DNA of 64,000 nucleotides from Rhodocollybia butyracea (GCA_015501585.1 JADNRY010000001.1:1054001-1118000), one strand, 5' to 3'. Positions 22,304 through 34,740 are shown, counted from the first letter of the stretch. Program-made: numbers and translations. The notes: generated from the sequence alone by a model not told the origin.

Positions 22304-24856
22304 TTAATTTTGGCCCAGCATGGATGCTTTCGCAGCTTGCGTGACTTGGACAGTTCTTCCTGACCCTATGACAATAAAAAAGTAATGTTTATCAGAAACG
22401 ATAATACATGAGCAGGCAGGAACGCACTCGTAGTAATGGTCAGACTCGAAGCATTTGACTCTCGGGCATTGCCCTTCTTCGATTTAAGCCCCGCCGGCCG
22501 GAAAGTAGATGATCTAGAGCCAAGGGGAGTTTTCGCTGAGGAAGAAAGCCGAGTAGGAAATGTCACAGAGCGTGTTCTCATCTTGACAATCTCGACATGG
22601 GAAAACTTGGAAGGAGAATCGGTGGTGTAACTCGAAGCTGGAGACCCTTGCTGGCGTGTTCTTGGTCGTTTTGGCTGAGAATTGACACTCGGGACCTCCA
22701 GTGGCCGTTTAACTCCAGTTGAAATCGAGGAATCTGGTAAAGAATGTCTTTGAGAGGCACACAAAGTTGAGAACGGAACAGAGACCTACCAGGATGAGGA
22801 GAATCGGCTGGAAAGGGTGGCAAGTCAGTTGACAATATTTTCAACTTCCCAGGCCGACCACGCTTGCGCTTAGGTGCTATTAGGATCGGGTCTATAGCAG
22901 TCACGTCATCACTTGTGAGCGAAGACGAAGGCATGACTTGGGTATCATGTTGTATCAGAATGTGATCTGATTCGATCGGTGCTGCATCCGGTTCATGGAC
23001 GTCAGGAGGAGGGGGAGGTGTTTGGGATATCGACTCGGTTTGGATTTGTAATTCATCAACGACTATAATTTTTGATGTCAAAGATGAAGATTGAAGTCCA
23101 ACCAAAGGGAACGAAACTTACCAATTACAGGGACTAAGTCTTTGGGGTTGGCGAACTGGTTTATCTGTTCTTGTGAGGATACGATCATCTCTTCTGAAGA
23201 TAGGCCGTGTTGCTGGCGTATGTTGTGGGAAATTTCATCAACAAGAGAACATATGGTGGGTATCGCGGGGTTTGTATGCTCAGTAAAAACATCAGGGAAA
23301 GGAGTGTGGGATGGTAATACATGAGACCCAGAAGCCAGCTGTGAAAGTCCCTTCCAGAGATCTAAAAGCTCTGGCGAGGGCTTGAGAATATCAGTATCAA
23401 CATCCAAAGATGCAAGATGATGGTGACGAATAACGAGAGCCAGAGAAGATAACCGCCTCTCGAACCTCTCCTTCATAATGCTACCTTCCTGTTGGACAGC
23501 AGAAAGTTGACAACGGAGACCCTTGAGCTTCTCTTCCGCAGTCGCCTGTGCCTTTACAGAGTCTCTGCGAAGAAAAGCAAAAGTGGTGACTAAATCATTC
23601 ACTGCACGATTATGCTCGCGTTCCACAGCCCTCTCTTGAACTCGCGCAGAATTGAGCACATTTCTAGCATGCACAAGCTCTGTGTCTGTTTGAACACGAA
23701 TAGCGTCGCGTTCCGTCTCCGCTGCTCGACGAGCCGCTACTGCTGATGATAAGGCTTGACCAAGAGTAGAGAGTTGTTCATGAACTTGCGCAACTTCCTG
23801 ACGACTGGCTGAGGAAGTACTTTCTATCTGACGCTGGAGTGCAATGATATCTGAGTTGTGTGCCCGTTTCTCCTTTTCGAGATCCTGGATCAACATAAGA
23901 GCATGCTGTTTCAATTCCGAACATTGTGACGACGCCGCGTTCGCTCTGGCTTCATGGTTGGCTGCTTCGCTCGTAACTCTGTCCAAACGAGCCATATACT
24001 CTGCTTCCATCTCCCTCTTCTCTTCATTAAGACGCTGCTTCTCCGCCCTGGTACTCTCTCTGATTGTGGCAATCTCTCGTTCTAAAGTCGATGATCGACC
24101 CTGCGTCTTTAAAAGATCCAACCTATCACGCGTAGCTCCATCCAAACGAGCCATATACTCTGCTTCCATCTGCCTCTTCTCTTCTATAAGACGTTGCCTC
24201 TCCGCCCTGGTACTCTCTTTAATCGTGGCAATCTCCCGTTCTAAAGTCGATGTTCGGCCCTGTGCCTTTAGAAGATCCAATCTCTGCGATGCCTCCAAAG
24301 ACTTCGATGTCGACAACGATCTCTCCTTGTCAGCCAAATGGGCTTTGAGCGACTCAACTTCGCGCTTAGCAGCAGCGCCGACCCCCGTCGCTTCTGACAC
24401 TTCCCGTTCTAGCATTTGTACCCTAAAAGCAAGCGCTGAGCGCATCGAGTCCAAGTCTGCATTCTTCCTAGCAGCTTCAGACAATTGCTTCTTCATTTCG
24501 TCCTCCATAGTGGCGAATTTGGCATGTACTTGGCGCATGTACTCCATGGCCCCATTCTGTGATCGCTCGCTCTCCGTTTCACGAGTTTTCGCTTCCTTCT
24601 TTGCCACCTCGAGCTGATGTCGTAGGGAAGATGATCCGGAGTTCAAAGCTGCGACTTCATCATGTGCCGATTTTAGTTGCGCTTCCACCTGCGCCAACCT
24701 TTCCTCGAATGAAGCAGCAACATTGGCCCTCTCTTCTTCGATTAGGGCCACGAAGAGAGCTGTATGAGCTTCTAGAGCACGAGAGAAGCCTGAGACTGAG
24801 GGGGAAGAAGCCATGGACGTCGAACTCTGGTTTGACATCTGGAGGGCAGATATCAT
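22304..24856 (-). CDS. long coiled-coil protein with AT-hook-like tail
   Basis: Exons 24856-23122, 23062-22790, 22733-22428 and 22365-22304 sum to 791 residues. Residues from about 35 to 450 are almost entirely heptad-rich helix (LEAHTALFVALIEEERANV and onward). Within it a 53-residue unit is tandemly duplicated. The C-terminal third is Pro/Ser-rich with KRKRGRPGKLKI, an AT-hook-like GRP core, and basic patches such as QPKRPRTRQQ, suggesting nuclear or chromatin location. I recognise no named family. The hydrophobic end seen without splicing (LPAHVLSFLINITFLL) is intron, since the join at 22428/22365 continues an open frame. ATG 24856 is used; an in-frame ATG at 24838 is possible. Confidence 0.7.
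23982..24299 (-). repeat. tandem duplication, 159 bp unit, inside coiled-coil gene
   Basis: Two adjacent copies with a period of exactly 159 bp (53 codons), for example TCCAAACGAGCCATATACTC at 23982 and 24141. Copies differ at scattered positions, so the duplication is fairly recent but not brand new. Confidence 0.85.
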
Positions 24857-25196
24857 GATGTTAGGCCTCTCGTGATGAAACTTGAATTATGTAAAGAGCG
24901 AATATTCCAGAACGACTGGCTAAATTGGTTCCAATGTGGAGGTTAGTCGTGAGCGTGAGATGCAAGTTACAAGCTAAGCAGAACGGTAACGAGCGCTTAT
25001 TGGACATCAATGAAGCAATGATAGTGCTTTGAGTTTTCTATCTGATCCATTGATGACAATGAATCTGATGTCCTTTCTGAACCTCAAGCTAGCCACGCGG
25101 CCTTAAACCACGCAAATCTTTCGTCGTTCGCGTTCAATCTCTACAAACAGGCCTAATTTTCCCTGCGTAGATGCCCATGCTGTTAGGGAATCCCAG
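24857..25196. other. divergent region between coiled-coil gene and MET2
   Basis: Shared promoter region. It also should contain MET2 exon 1, because the coding frame found at 25197 has no ATG and begins after an acceptor-like CCCAG. I could not choose exon 1 with confidence. Confidence 0.5.
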
Positions 25197-26730
25197 CTAC
25201 GGCAAACAACTTCCTTTTCGCTTTCGAACAGTGAGTCTTCAGAATCAGGCCCAGAGCCTCCATATGCTAGGCCCAATCCACAAAGTTATCATGTTTATCA
25301 TGATCCATCGCCATTAGAGCTAACGTATGGTTCTCCGCTTCCTTCCTTCGATATTGCATACGAAACTTGGGGTACTCTCTCTCCAGAAAGAGACAATGCA
25401 ATCCTCTTGCATACTGGACTTTCTGCGTCATCGCATGCCGCTTCAACCTCCGTCAACTCTGCTCCCGGATGGTGGGAGAAGTTTATAGGACCTGGAAAAG
25501 CTCTCGACACGAACCAATTTTTCATAATCTGCACCAATGTCATTGGTGGATGTTACGGATCTACAGGGCCCTCGTCTATCGATCCTAGCACGGGCAGGCC
25601 TTATGCTACTAATTTTCCAATTGTCTCCATATTTGACATGGTCCGCGCTCAATTTCGTTTGCTGGACCATTTAAAAGTGGATAAACTCTACGCGAGTGTA
25701 GGATGTTCTATGGGAGGAATGCAAAGTCTTGCAGCTGGTTGGGTCCATCCAGAGCGTGTCGGAAAGATTGTTAGCATCAGTGGGACTGCACGGAGTTCAC
25801 CATCTGCAGTAGCTATGCGTTACGCTCAACGAAGCGGTGAGCAAAATCACTGGATATCCACTCAGCATTAATTTGTGCTACTACCTGCAGTCCTCATGGC
25901 AGATCCGAACTGGAATCATGGCTTTTACTACGATGGATTACCACCACACACTGGGATGAAGTTGGCAAGACGTGAGAATAATGCTGATCTGTACTTACTT
26001 TCACTCTGAAATTCTTCTCCAGAGATTGCAACTATAACCTATCGGTCGGGACCGGAATGGGATCTTCGATTTGGCCGACAGATGCGGCCGCTTCCTGAGC
26101 AAACGCCTAAGCAAACGCCTGATAAACCCGAATGCCTGCTCTATGTCCCGACTTTCTAATCGAAACCTATCTTGACCATCAAGTAAGCTGCCACTGAATT
26201 TATCTCTATGGCGCTTCTCATGTACATATTCTTCTAGGGAGAACAGTTTTGCTTGAAATACGATGCAAATTCACTTATATACATCTCTAAAGCAATGGAT
26301 CTATTCGATCTCACAGCGTCCTCGCTTTTCGCCAACCATCTCATGCCCTCAGCTGCCTCATCAACATCTACTTTAACGCCCTCAACTACACACAAATCTT
26401 CGCATTCAAAGTCACATCCTCCACCTGTAAACCCTCCGCCGCATCTTACTGATCTTGCTGAAGGCATGTTGCCTCTGTCCACCATTCCTATACTTGTGCT
26501 CGGTGTGCAGAGTGATATACTCTTCACCGTGGAGCAACAAAGAGAGATGGCTGATGCATTGCGAATGGCCGGAAACGACCGAGTGTCGTATTATGAGCTG
26601 GGAGGTGTCTGGGGACATGATACATTTTTGTAAGCGACATTCCTTCACAAGACCCCTACTAGAGCTTATCCTTCTTTACAGAATCGACGTCCTCAATGTC
26701 GGAGGTGCAATTAGAGGGTTCCTATCATAA
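25197..26730 (+). CDS. MET2: homoserine O-acetyltransferase (exon 1 unresolved, apparent 1-base frame break)
   Basis: Acetylates homoserine in methionine synthesis. Alpha/beta hydrolase fold: Ser nucleophile in GCSMGGMQ, Asp in LGVQSDILF, His in GHDTFL. Family blocks include [36 protein letters not shown] and FGRQ. Introns lie at about 25836-25890, 25972-26023, 26184-26236 and 26630-26680. Exon 3 reads through FGRQ and then stops; the expected [16 protein letters not shown] block is present but in another frame from about 26130. A single missing base near CCCGAATGCC (26127-26136) would explain it. No intron signal accounts for it. A short 12-bp tandem repeat (AGCAAACGCCT) sits just before. 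The 5' start is also unresolved. Confidence 0.9.
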
Positions 26731-27757
26731 ATGTCATATCTGGCATTGTCCTTCGTGTTCTTATCAGCTGCGCTAAAGAGCGTGCATGATCCTTTACAAC
26801 AAGTTTCCTAGGGTGCAATTTCACCACTCCTCTCCAAATTTCCGACACGCCCATACATGCCTTCTCCGCCAAATTTACATCAAGGTCAATCTCAAGTTAA
26901 ACACGTCGTCGAAATATAGCCCCATTTGAACATCGCAGTTGTACGATAAGTGGCAAAACATGAAACATGAAAACAGAATTTATAAATGGTTTGTCGCGAT
27001 TCAGAACGCGGACTAGTCGTACAAAAAAACGAAGCAATACTTATACAGGAAATTTAAATGTGCAGTGATGAATAGAATATGGTCGTTGCATCTATCCTCT
27101 ATGCTTTGTGGTTGATATCCTGCTACTCTTAACCCTGATCAATTACCTACAAATATTGAGTCAGTATTTGTTAAAATTCTTGGCTATGGACTTCAACTTC
27201 TTGTCGCCTTTCATAGTCCTCGGTCCACGTATCCTTGAGCACGAACAGCCATTATACTCAGTCTCACCTGCAGCTCCGCTCTCTTCTTTACCAGACTCTT
27301 GCCTTGACTGGCTCCAAGGTTACCCTCGATTACTTTTGAGGGAGCCGGTAATCTTGCTACAAGAAAGTTGGCCTTGCAATAATTCCGAGAAGCCACATAC
27401 TGGACCGGAGCTCGTTGTAGTAGGACATGATGGTGAAGATGTGTAGCATAGCTATGAGGCGTAGACGACTTTGACTCTGTAACGTCTTCCTTTTATGTTG
27501 GATTGGCTTGAAACATATGACATCATATAACCCATAAATGGGTGTTTACTTACCAAATATAGCAGGGCTAGTCCTAGTGCAGGAGATATATGTCAGAGCA
27601 CAGGATCTGTTCTATCTTCTACTAATAGCTTCTAGGTGAATGAATGAGAATTGTCCTAAATAAATAAAAATTGGAAGATAAAAATTAACTACTATATACT
27701 AATAGGGGGTTAGGGGTTAGGGGATTAATAACTATTTACAATGAACTGATTGATACA
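26731..27757. other. convergent intergenic region
   Basis: About 1 kb between the ends of MET2 and the FAD monooxygenase. AT-rich, especially 27640-27740. Contains a TTAGGGG-like triplet repeat at about 27706-27723. ORFs are short and without domains. Confidence 0.55.
27706..27723 (+). repeat. telomere-like G-rich short repeat
   Basis: Two to three units of GGGGTTA within AT-rich DNA. It resembles the fungal TTAGGG telomere repeat but is very short. Confidence 0.4.
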
Positions 27758-29863
27758 CTAATGAGATACAGTACTCATAGCTACGCCAAACAACAGCGAG
27801 GACGCTCGATTTCCAGCTGGTCTTGCCCAGTTCATCCACCATTCTGAAACCTCATCTCTAGGCTCATAGTGGAATTGTTCGATGTATTCCGACCAGATGC
27901 GTTCTACTGTTGCATCGTCAGCTCCATCAAGATCGAGAGTTAACCGAAACCCTTGGTTCCGTCTGCTGCGTTCGGGGCCAGGGACCAATCCCATTAGGAT
28001 CATGGTGTTCATACCACTCTTCTCCAGTGCCTTTGTTCGCTTATGTCGGATTTGTTGGTAGCCATTCAAGAGAAGAGATGCGTGTGATTTTGAATCTGAG
28101 GGAGTCGATTGAGCGAATAGTCGACCTAGTGTGAACGCATCTTCAAACTAATGTGAACTTGTAAGTAAGCAATGTAACTTTGAAGAACAAAAACGTACTG
28201 CCGCGGCTCTGCGGGTAGAACGAAGCATTTTCTGTGGTCAAACAAGCAGTACAAGGAAGGAAAAAGAACTCACGTATTATGTGTTCCATTAATCTGTGCA
28301 AAAATATAATCGGCGTCAGGAATAAGAAGAAATAAAATCACTTACGTAGATTGCATGTGCCGCATCTCCAATGACTACAACTTGATCTAGCTTGGAGACA
28401 TACTGAGGTAAATTATAGATGCCTTGCACGTTCCAGTGAGCCATTGGAACTAGTTGTATCAGCTTCTTTATCCTGGTAAGAAGTTTGATTGAGATGGAAC
28501 GATTCCAGTCAGACCTTAACGCGCAGCTCACCTAGGATCATACTCTTCTACGTGCTCGAGTACGCTCTTCGTTGTCGTGCCACAAGAGAGCCAGTCATCG
28601 TCCTTGGCGTCAAATTCTGGTGGTGTACCATATGTCAATTCAACTTGGCATAGGTCAGGCCCATACTGAAGATACTGTGAGCATGTGTCACATACAATGG
28701 TGATAAGAAGCTCACCTCCGCTACAAAGATATTCGTTCCATTGCCCAAGAACACCCTCCCCTTGAGATTCGCGCTTTGTCAGATACCTATATATGCGGAG
28801 TGAGTTGGATAGTCCGACTTACATAAGTATCCTGTGCCAAAAAGGACACCAACTCTGGATCTGACTGGACCAATGAAATCGGGACAGATACTGTTGCGCT
28901 ATGAACGGTCCCGAATAAGCAATAAAACGAAAAAGAGAAGACAATTTGGAGACTTGCCCAATAAGTGCATTCAATGGGGCAACATCAAATGAACTGTTTG
29001 TACTCAGAGAATCGCGAGAATCGCTCTCTTCTGCTTCATCCTCTTCATCCAGCAGTACTTTCCGTATCACACTATTTTTTCCATCTGCGCCTATCACCTA
29101 TTAGAAAGACAAAAGATCAGTCATGCGCAGTGACCGGAAAACAGTTGAATGCACAATATCTCCAATGACGGTTTCACCGGACTTTCCTACAACGGTCGGT
29201 CCCAGTTTATTTGTTATCACATCTTCGACTTCAAAGTTGTAACGAAATTCAACTGCGGCATTGTGGCACAGATTAAGCAAGTAGTTGTGAAGGTCTTTGT
29301 GCTGCAGTGCGTGTCAGCGTCAGAAGCTGATAAAGCCCGGTAGATCCTTACCGAAATGAGATAGAAATCAGCCCCCAGGTCACTCATGATCTCGTCCACA
29401 TATACCAACTTGCCAACAAGCTCTGCTGGATCGTCGCCATTGGCTGTAATAAATCGCTATCGGTCAAATGCTCTCGTGTGCTGCCCCAGAACTCACTTTG
29501 GAGGAACGATATTCTGAATCATTCAATGTACATCAGATAGAGTCTCGACACAGAATTTAGAAACCCCTCATACCCTTCACACTTTGTTGCCTTTGTGTTC
29601 AGCAACTCCTCCGCCCCAGGAAGCTCGTGCATTAACCGCGTCATGTTTGGGGGTATTTTTATTCCGCCATGCTGTATCTACATTCCAAAAAAATTCGGTA
29701 ATGTAGTGGGAAGAAGGGAACTTACTGTCATTTGTTCAAGGCACGATGATTTTTCCAGTATCACCACTTCATGCCCTGATTGCTTGAGTAGATATGCACT
29801 TGTCAAGCCCGCGATACCTCCCCCCACAACAACGAATTTGAGTGTATCGGCTGAAAGTTCCAT
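27758..29863 (-). CDS. FAD-dependent monooxygenase, salicylate-hydroxylase-like
   Basis: Class A flavoprotein hydroxylase that uses NAD(P)H and O2 on an aromatic or polyketide substrate that cannot be named. Start at 29863: KFVVVGGGIAGLTSAYLL is the FAD Rossmann motif. The DG motif VIGADGKNSVIRK follows, then the GD motif VVVIGDAAHA. The C-terminus (PRDEVSEWWMNWARP) is typical of the family. Exons include 29863-29726, 29677-29574, 29513-29497 (17 nt), 29443-29352, 29301-29155, 29097-28958 and 28898-28823. The intron 28899-28957 is GC-AG with donor GCAAGT. The junction at about 28760-28822 is not clean: the strong donor GTAAGT does not join in frame with the downstream LKGRVFLGNGTNIFVAE exon, so either an unusual intron or a small indel is present. 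Confidence 0.88.
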
Positions 29864-31902
29864 TCTTGAAGTTTTGCTAGTAGTCGCGGCAGAGAGTGAA
29901 AAACAAGATGCTCCCGAGACCCAGGTTGCAAGTATGTCTGTTTTCTGGAGATGTAATCAGGAATGATACACCCGACAGCATCTTGCTCTTGACCGTTCAT
30001 TTTGATGTGACTTGGCTTTGCATGAATTGCACCGGGAACGCAAAAGCCCCAGTTTCATTAGATTTATGCGCCGAGCAGGCTGCCGTTCCACGACTTGTAT
30101 TGCCCATAACTCACTGAAATGATATCAACCAGTACGGAAAATCAGATGGTAAGGTGCACTGCAAGTGTCATACACGGATATCAACGATGCAAGGAGAGTT
30201 CGGTCAAGATGCATCAATCAACCTACAGATTTGGATCTTGCACAATTCTCAGACTGGTATACTCTGGTTGTCTCTGGTATACTTATCATATGGCTCTCGC
30301 TCTTCAGGTGGGAAGCCGTTGTAGCCAACGCCGCGCAGCGCCGTGCTTATGTGGGCCATTTTCCCGAATCCCGTCTTTTGCATAACGCGGCCTCGGTCTT
30401 CAGTGGTCAGCCTTCCGTACTCATCATACACTTATAATCGGACTTACCCTTTGGCAAAGTTCGCTGGTAGCAAGTTGATGAGTTGTTGAGATGGAGCGGT
30501 CGGGTCACGTTGTGTATACGCATCATTTATGCTCATTATATGTCGTGGAGACTAGGCGGGCATAAAGAACTTGAAGGTGCGAATTTGTTACATCCCTCTC
30601 TGGTTAGGCCTGTTTTTTGACAGCGTTTGTCTTTGTAACTGGCAGTTTTGTTTTATCCGCGGACAATTGTTCTAGATCAAAGCCATCTCTCGGGAAAAGT
30701 CCTTTTCAATGCAGTTCTCAGTAATCTCACTGAAGGCCAAGTCACAAGCCGGCTACTAAGCTACTACTATAGCCTCTCCGCGTGCTACTTTTGACCGCAT
30801 TGCGTGCCCTGGGATGATTATTGTGATATCGTGCCTTCACTGGAATTTGGTACCTTATTGCACTCCAGCGTCGTTTCCAAGTTAACAAGGAGTGCAACAG
30901 CACTTCTCATCAGTCTGCTCGTAGACATTGATGCCCTGATAAGCGGTTCGAAGATGAGAAGGTATGGACCAGGAATAGCTATCCTCGATTGTTATTATAG
31001 GCCTTTCTCGCCTTTATCTTCCCGTAGGTAGCCGATAGGTGACCATCGGGAGGACCGGATTAGTTATTGTTTGTTTGCTCTTTGGAGACAGCAAGCGAAG
31101 AAAAGTAAAGTCACTCGCCAATTCTCGAACTTGAGACAGAATGTCTTTAGCAGTCGAGAGCGAGCAAGATGGTAATCAGCGTTACCCGAATGATGACGGT
31201 TCCGTATTTTTCGGGATTTGAAGTGGCAATGTTGGATATCACCATCTTTTCTTCAACGATTCAGCGCTCGCTCAGCAACCGTCAACGAACACTGTTATGG
31301 TTTTTGAGGGATTGATATTGATCTTTGGCCAAAAATTCACAAGTGCATAAGTATGTTGAAGAGGATTGGCGCCGGCTTCGGTTTGTCAGGCACCCAGATG
31401 TTATCCTGTTCAATGGTGGTTTTGGTCAGAACATCGATACCCGTTCTCTCTTTGGTCTCTGGCCACCGAGGGTGAAATTCTAAATTCAACCGAGCGTACT
31501 CTCGGCCACTAGTAGGCTACCGCTAACTAGAACTCCCTGTGCCTTGCAGCTAGCTATCCTAAGTGCACTGACTGCTATCTGGCAATAACCTTTCTGCTTT
31601 TCCGAAACTGCAAGTACTTTCGGCTTCAGATTCCCGCCCACCGCTTGGCCTATTAGTCGTTAGCCGCGCGCCACTGCAAGCGGCTCCATATTGGCTGTGA
31701 CTTGAAGAGTTTGGGACGGATGGGCGCGGATAAACTGACGAGATAGAGAGATGGCTGGGACTCGGAGTTCGAAAGACTTCAAACTTCCCATGGTTGGCCC
31801 TGCAAGAGAGGGCTTCAATCGCCGTCATTCAGTTGCTCTGCGTACTTATAAAGGCTCAGCAAACTTTCGCAGTCCTGGTCAGTTGCTAGATCTCTTCCTG
31901 CG
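29864..31902. other. 2 kb divergent intergenic region
   Basis: Between the FAD monooxygenase and the small secreted protein gene. Short ORFs at 30119-30437 and 31559-31828 have no recognisable domain. Contains promoter elements for the right-hand gene near 31847. No element or RNA gene recognised. Confidence 0.5.
31847..31853 (+). promoter_or_regulatory. TATA box of the small secreted protein gene
   Basis: TATAAAG 56 bases upstream of the ATG at 31903, preceding a short leader. Position and sequence fit a core promoter. Confidence 0.55.
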
Positions 31903-32489
31903 ATGCGATTCTTCACCTCCTTAATCTCGCTCTTGGCCATCGCCACTACCTCTGTCGTTGCTCAGTCCGCTCGTATTGGAGCTCCTCCGGACTTGACACA
32001 GGTTGCTGCTGGATCGAGCTTCACTGTTATGATTGAACGACCAGTTTAGTGATTTCTTTTCTTTCGGTATCAGAATTATGAACTGTAGTACAGGACACGC
32101 TCACTCCCTCTACTGAGATGGCTTTAGCTATTGGCCTAACTAGCTGCACTGTTTGCCTTGGACCTTCACAAGAGCTTGGAACCATTGTGCGTCAATTTCA
32201 TGTACTTTTCTAGACTCCTGTTGATTTGCCACAGTTGTACGGAGGTGAATTCGACCCCGCCTTCACCACGGAGCCTGGAACCAATACTCTTCCGCCTCAT
32301 CAGAACTTCACCCTCACTGTACCCGCAGACTTTACTCAGGGCCCGGCTCAGCTGGGTGTTGCTCACTTTGCTTTGGTTGGGGTGCGTTCACCCTATTTGC
32401 GTATACTGTATCATTCGCTGACCTTCGAATTTCAGGCTTCCGGAGGGCCCTTGTTCCAGACTTTTAACATTACCCTCATAATTACTTGA
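31903..32489 (+). CDS. small secreted protein
   Basis: Exons 31903-32043, 32094-32186, 32235-32381 and 32436-32489 sum to 144 residues. The N-terminus MRFFTSLISLLAIATTSVVA is a clear signal peptide, cleaved around AQSA. The mature part has only two Cys (SCTVC), a GGEFDPAFTTEPGTN region and a beta-rich NFTLTVPADFTQGPAQLGVAHFALVG segment. It looks like a small beta-sandwich secreted protein of a kind common in basidiomycetes. I do not know a function; a secreted effector-like or wall protein is only a guess. Confidence 0.75.
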
Positions 32490-32650
32490 ACAGCCTTTCT
32501 TGACTCGTAAATACAGCGGCGTACATATGTTTTTGTTGTTTCTTTTTTGTCGTTACGCGCTGAGGAATGAAAGTGTTTCACTGCCATCAGCTCTCACGCA
32601 ATGTCATGAAACTCACAAGTATGAAGTGGCTGTGTGAAATTTCGAGTCAG

Positions 32651-34740
32651 ATGCTCACTCTGATACCGCGTCTTGCCACCGCTCCTCGATTACATTCCCG
32701 TCATTTCATTCCTTTATCAAGATTGTACACGATAATGGCCTCCTCATTAGACACTCTCGAACGCGAAATAGAAACTCAAAGCGAATTATTCAACAAACTC
32801 AGACTCTCGGGTTCAGATCCCGCCGGGCTCGAGGAAGTAAAGAAGAAACTAGGAGAATTGAAGAAATCAGTAGGACAGGCAAAGAAAATGGCTGCAGAAG
32901 AAAAAGCTGCTTCGGGAGGCGCAGATGCTACAGCAGGGAAGAAGAAGGATAGAATTCTACTGAAGACGGCAAAGGTCAGAAAAAACTTATTCGAGTCGCG
33001 ATCCGATGTGTGCTCAATTTGTACGATACCAGGGTACACGAGATTATGGCCCAACCGAAATGTTCTGTCGTGAATATATAGAACGTATAGTCAAAGACTG
33101 CTTCACAACTTATGGCGGCTCATGCCTTGACACGCCTGTATTCGAACGCAAAGAAATCCTTGCAGGAAAATACGGCGAGGATGCGAAGCTCATTTTCGAT
33201 CTCATGGACCAAGGTGGAGAGCAGTTGTCTTTGCGTTATGACCACACTGTTCCGCTGGCACGATATCTGGCGATGATGGGCGGTACAAACACGCAGTCGA
33301 AGTTATGGCAGGTTGGTAAGGTCTACCGGAGAGACAACCCCGTCATGTCCAAAGGGAGAATGAGAGAATTCTCGCAGGCGGTACGTACCCATCGATATGC
33401 GCCAGCACTCATATACTGAGCTATTCTTCAGGACATCGATATATCTGGTACTTGGGATCCCATGATTCCCGACGCTGAAATAATCAGTTTGCTCTGCACG
33501 ATATTGACCAAGCTGGACGTCGGAGAGTTCACTGTCAAGGTACTACCTACTACCTACTCCTGGACGCCTCGTTCATATGTTCGTCCAGATCAATCACCGT
33601 AAAATCCTCGACGGCATCTTCGAAGTTTGCGGTGTACCCGCTGACAAAATTCGCACCATTTCTTCCGCAGTTGACAAACTTGACAAGCTTCCATGGGTGG
33701 AAGTAAAGAAGGAGATGACAGAGGAAAAGGGTTTAGATCCCGCTGTCGCAGACAAAATTGGAGAGTATGTGAAGCACAAGGGTTAGTGCAGCTTTTTTAT
33801 TCTTAACAGTACTTGATGTGACTCGTTTTGTATAGGTGGCCCAGAACTCCTTGAAAAGCTCTTTGCAGACCCAAAGCTCAGTGCCGACTCAAGCGCAAAG
33901 CAAGGTTTAGAAGAAATGGGTCTACTCTTCACCTATCTCGCCGCCTACAATGTCATCGCTAAAATTTCATTTGATATGTCCCTTGCTCGAGGATTAGACT
34001 ATTACACTGGAATCATTTACGAAGCCATCGTCGAGGCTTCGGCTCCACCTGGTTTCAAAGCCAATCCCACCGTCGATCCCACATCGTCCAAATCTTCTGT
34101 GCCACCCAAATCTCCAGCACCTAAAAAGAAAAAGGTCAAGAACGAGGATGGCGAAGAGGAGGAGGAAGTGGACGAATCCTCAGTCGGTGTTGGTTCTATT
34201 GCCGCTGGAGGTCGATATGATGGCCTCGTAGGTATGTTCAGCGCTGCAGCATCAGGAGACTCCAAAAAAGGCTCAGCATCGAAAGGCGCCATACCCTGCG
34301 TCGGCGTCTCTATCGGGCTCGATCGTATCTTTGCTCTGCTTTGGCCCAAATGGGTGGAACAAGGCAAACGCAGTAAGGAGACCATGGTCTACGTCATGGC
34401 CGCTGGCGACGGTCTGCTTGTCGAGCGTATAAAACTTGTCAAGGAACTCCGTGACGCAGGTATAAAGGCGGACTTTTTGGCAAAGAAGAAACCCAAGTTG
34501 CCGGTACAGTTCGCTGCGGGCGAGAAGGACGAGGTGCCGTTTGCGGTGATTTTAGGCGAGAATGAGATCAAGGAGGGGTTTGTGATGGTGAAGCAACAAA
34601 GGTGGGAGATGGTGGATGGGAAGAAGGTCAAGGTGCTGGCAGAAGGAGATGAGAGGGGAGAGAAGATTGGAAGAGTGCAGCTGATCAGTTGGTTGAGGGG
34701 AACGCAAACCTGGCAGGACTGGGAAGCTGGTAAACTGTAG
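32651..34740 (+). CDS. HTS1: histidyl-tRNA synthetase, probably dual cytosolic/mitochondrial
   Basis: Charges tRNA-His. Exons 32651-32974, 33033-33380, 33432-33539, 33589-33781 and 33836-34740 give 625 residues. A first ATG at 32651 yields a basic, amphipathic leader ([20 protein letters not shown]). A second in-frame ATG at 32735 begins [12 protein letters not shown], the cytosolic-type start with a WHEP-like helical segment. Class II core: [42 protein letters not shown] (motif 2), the histidine-specific [20 protein letters not shown] and GVSIGLDRI (motif 3). An acidic/Lys insertion (about 34090-34190) is common in fungal forms. The C-terminal anticodon domain is complete. Another in-frame ATG upstream at 32567 is possible. 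Confidence 0.96.

Noticed and set aside
22366..22430. Hydrophobic C-terminus of the coiled-coil protein (membrane anchor)
   Set aside because: The stretch is bounded by GT and AG and splicing it out continues an open frame, so it is an intron.
27706..27723. Interstitial telomere as a sign of a chromosome end or fusion
   Set aside because: Only two to three imperfect units, flanked by normal genes; probably simple sequence.
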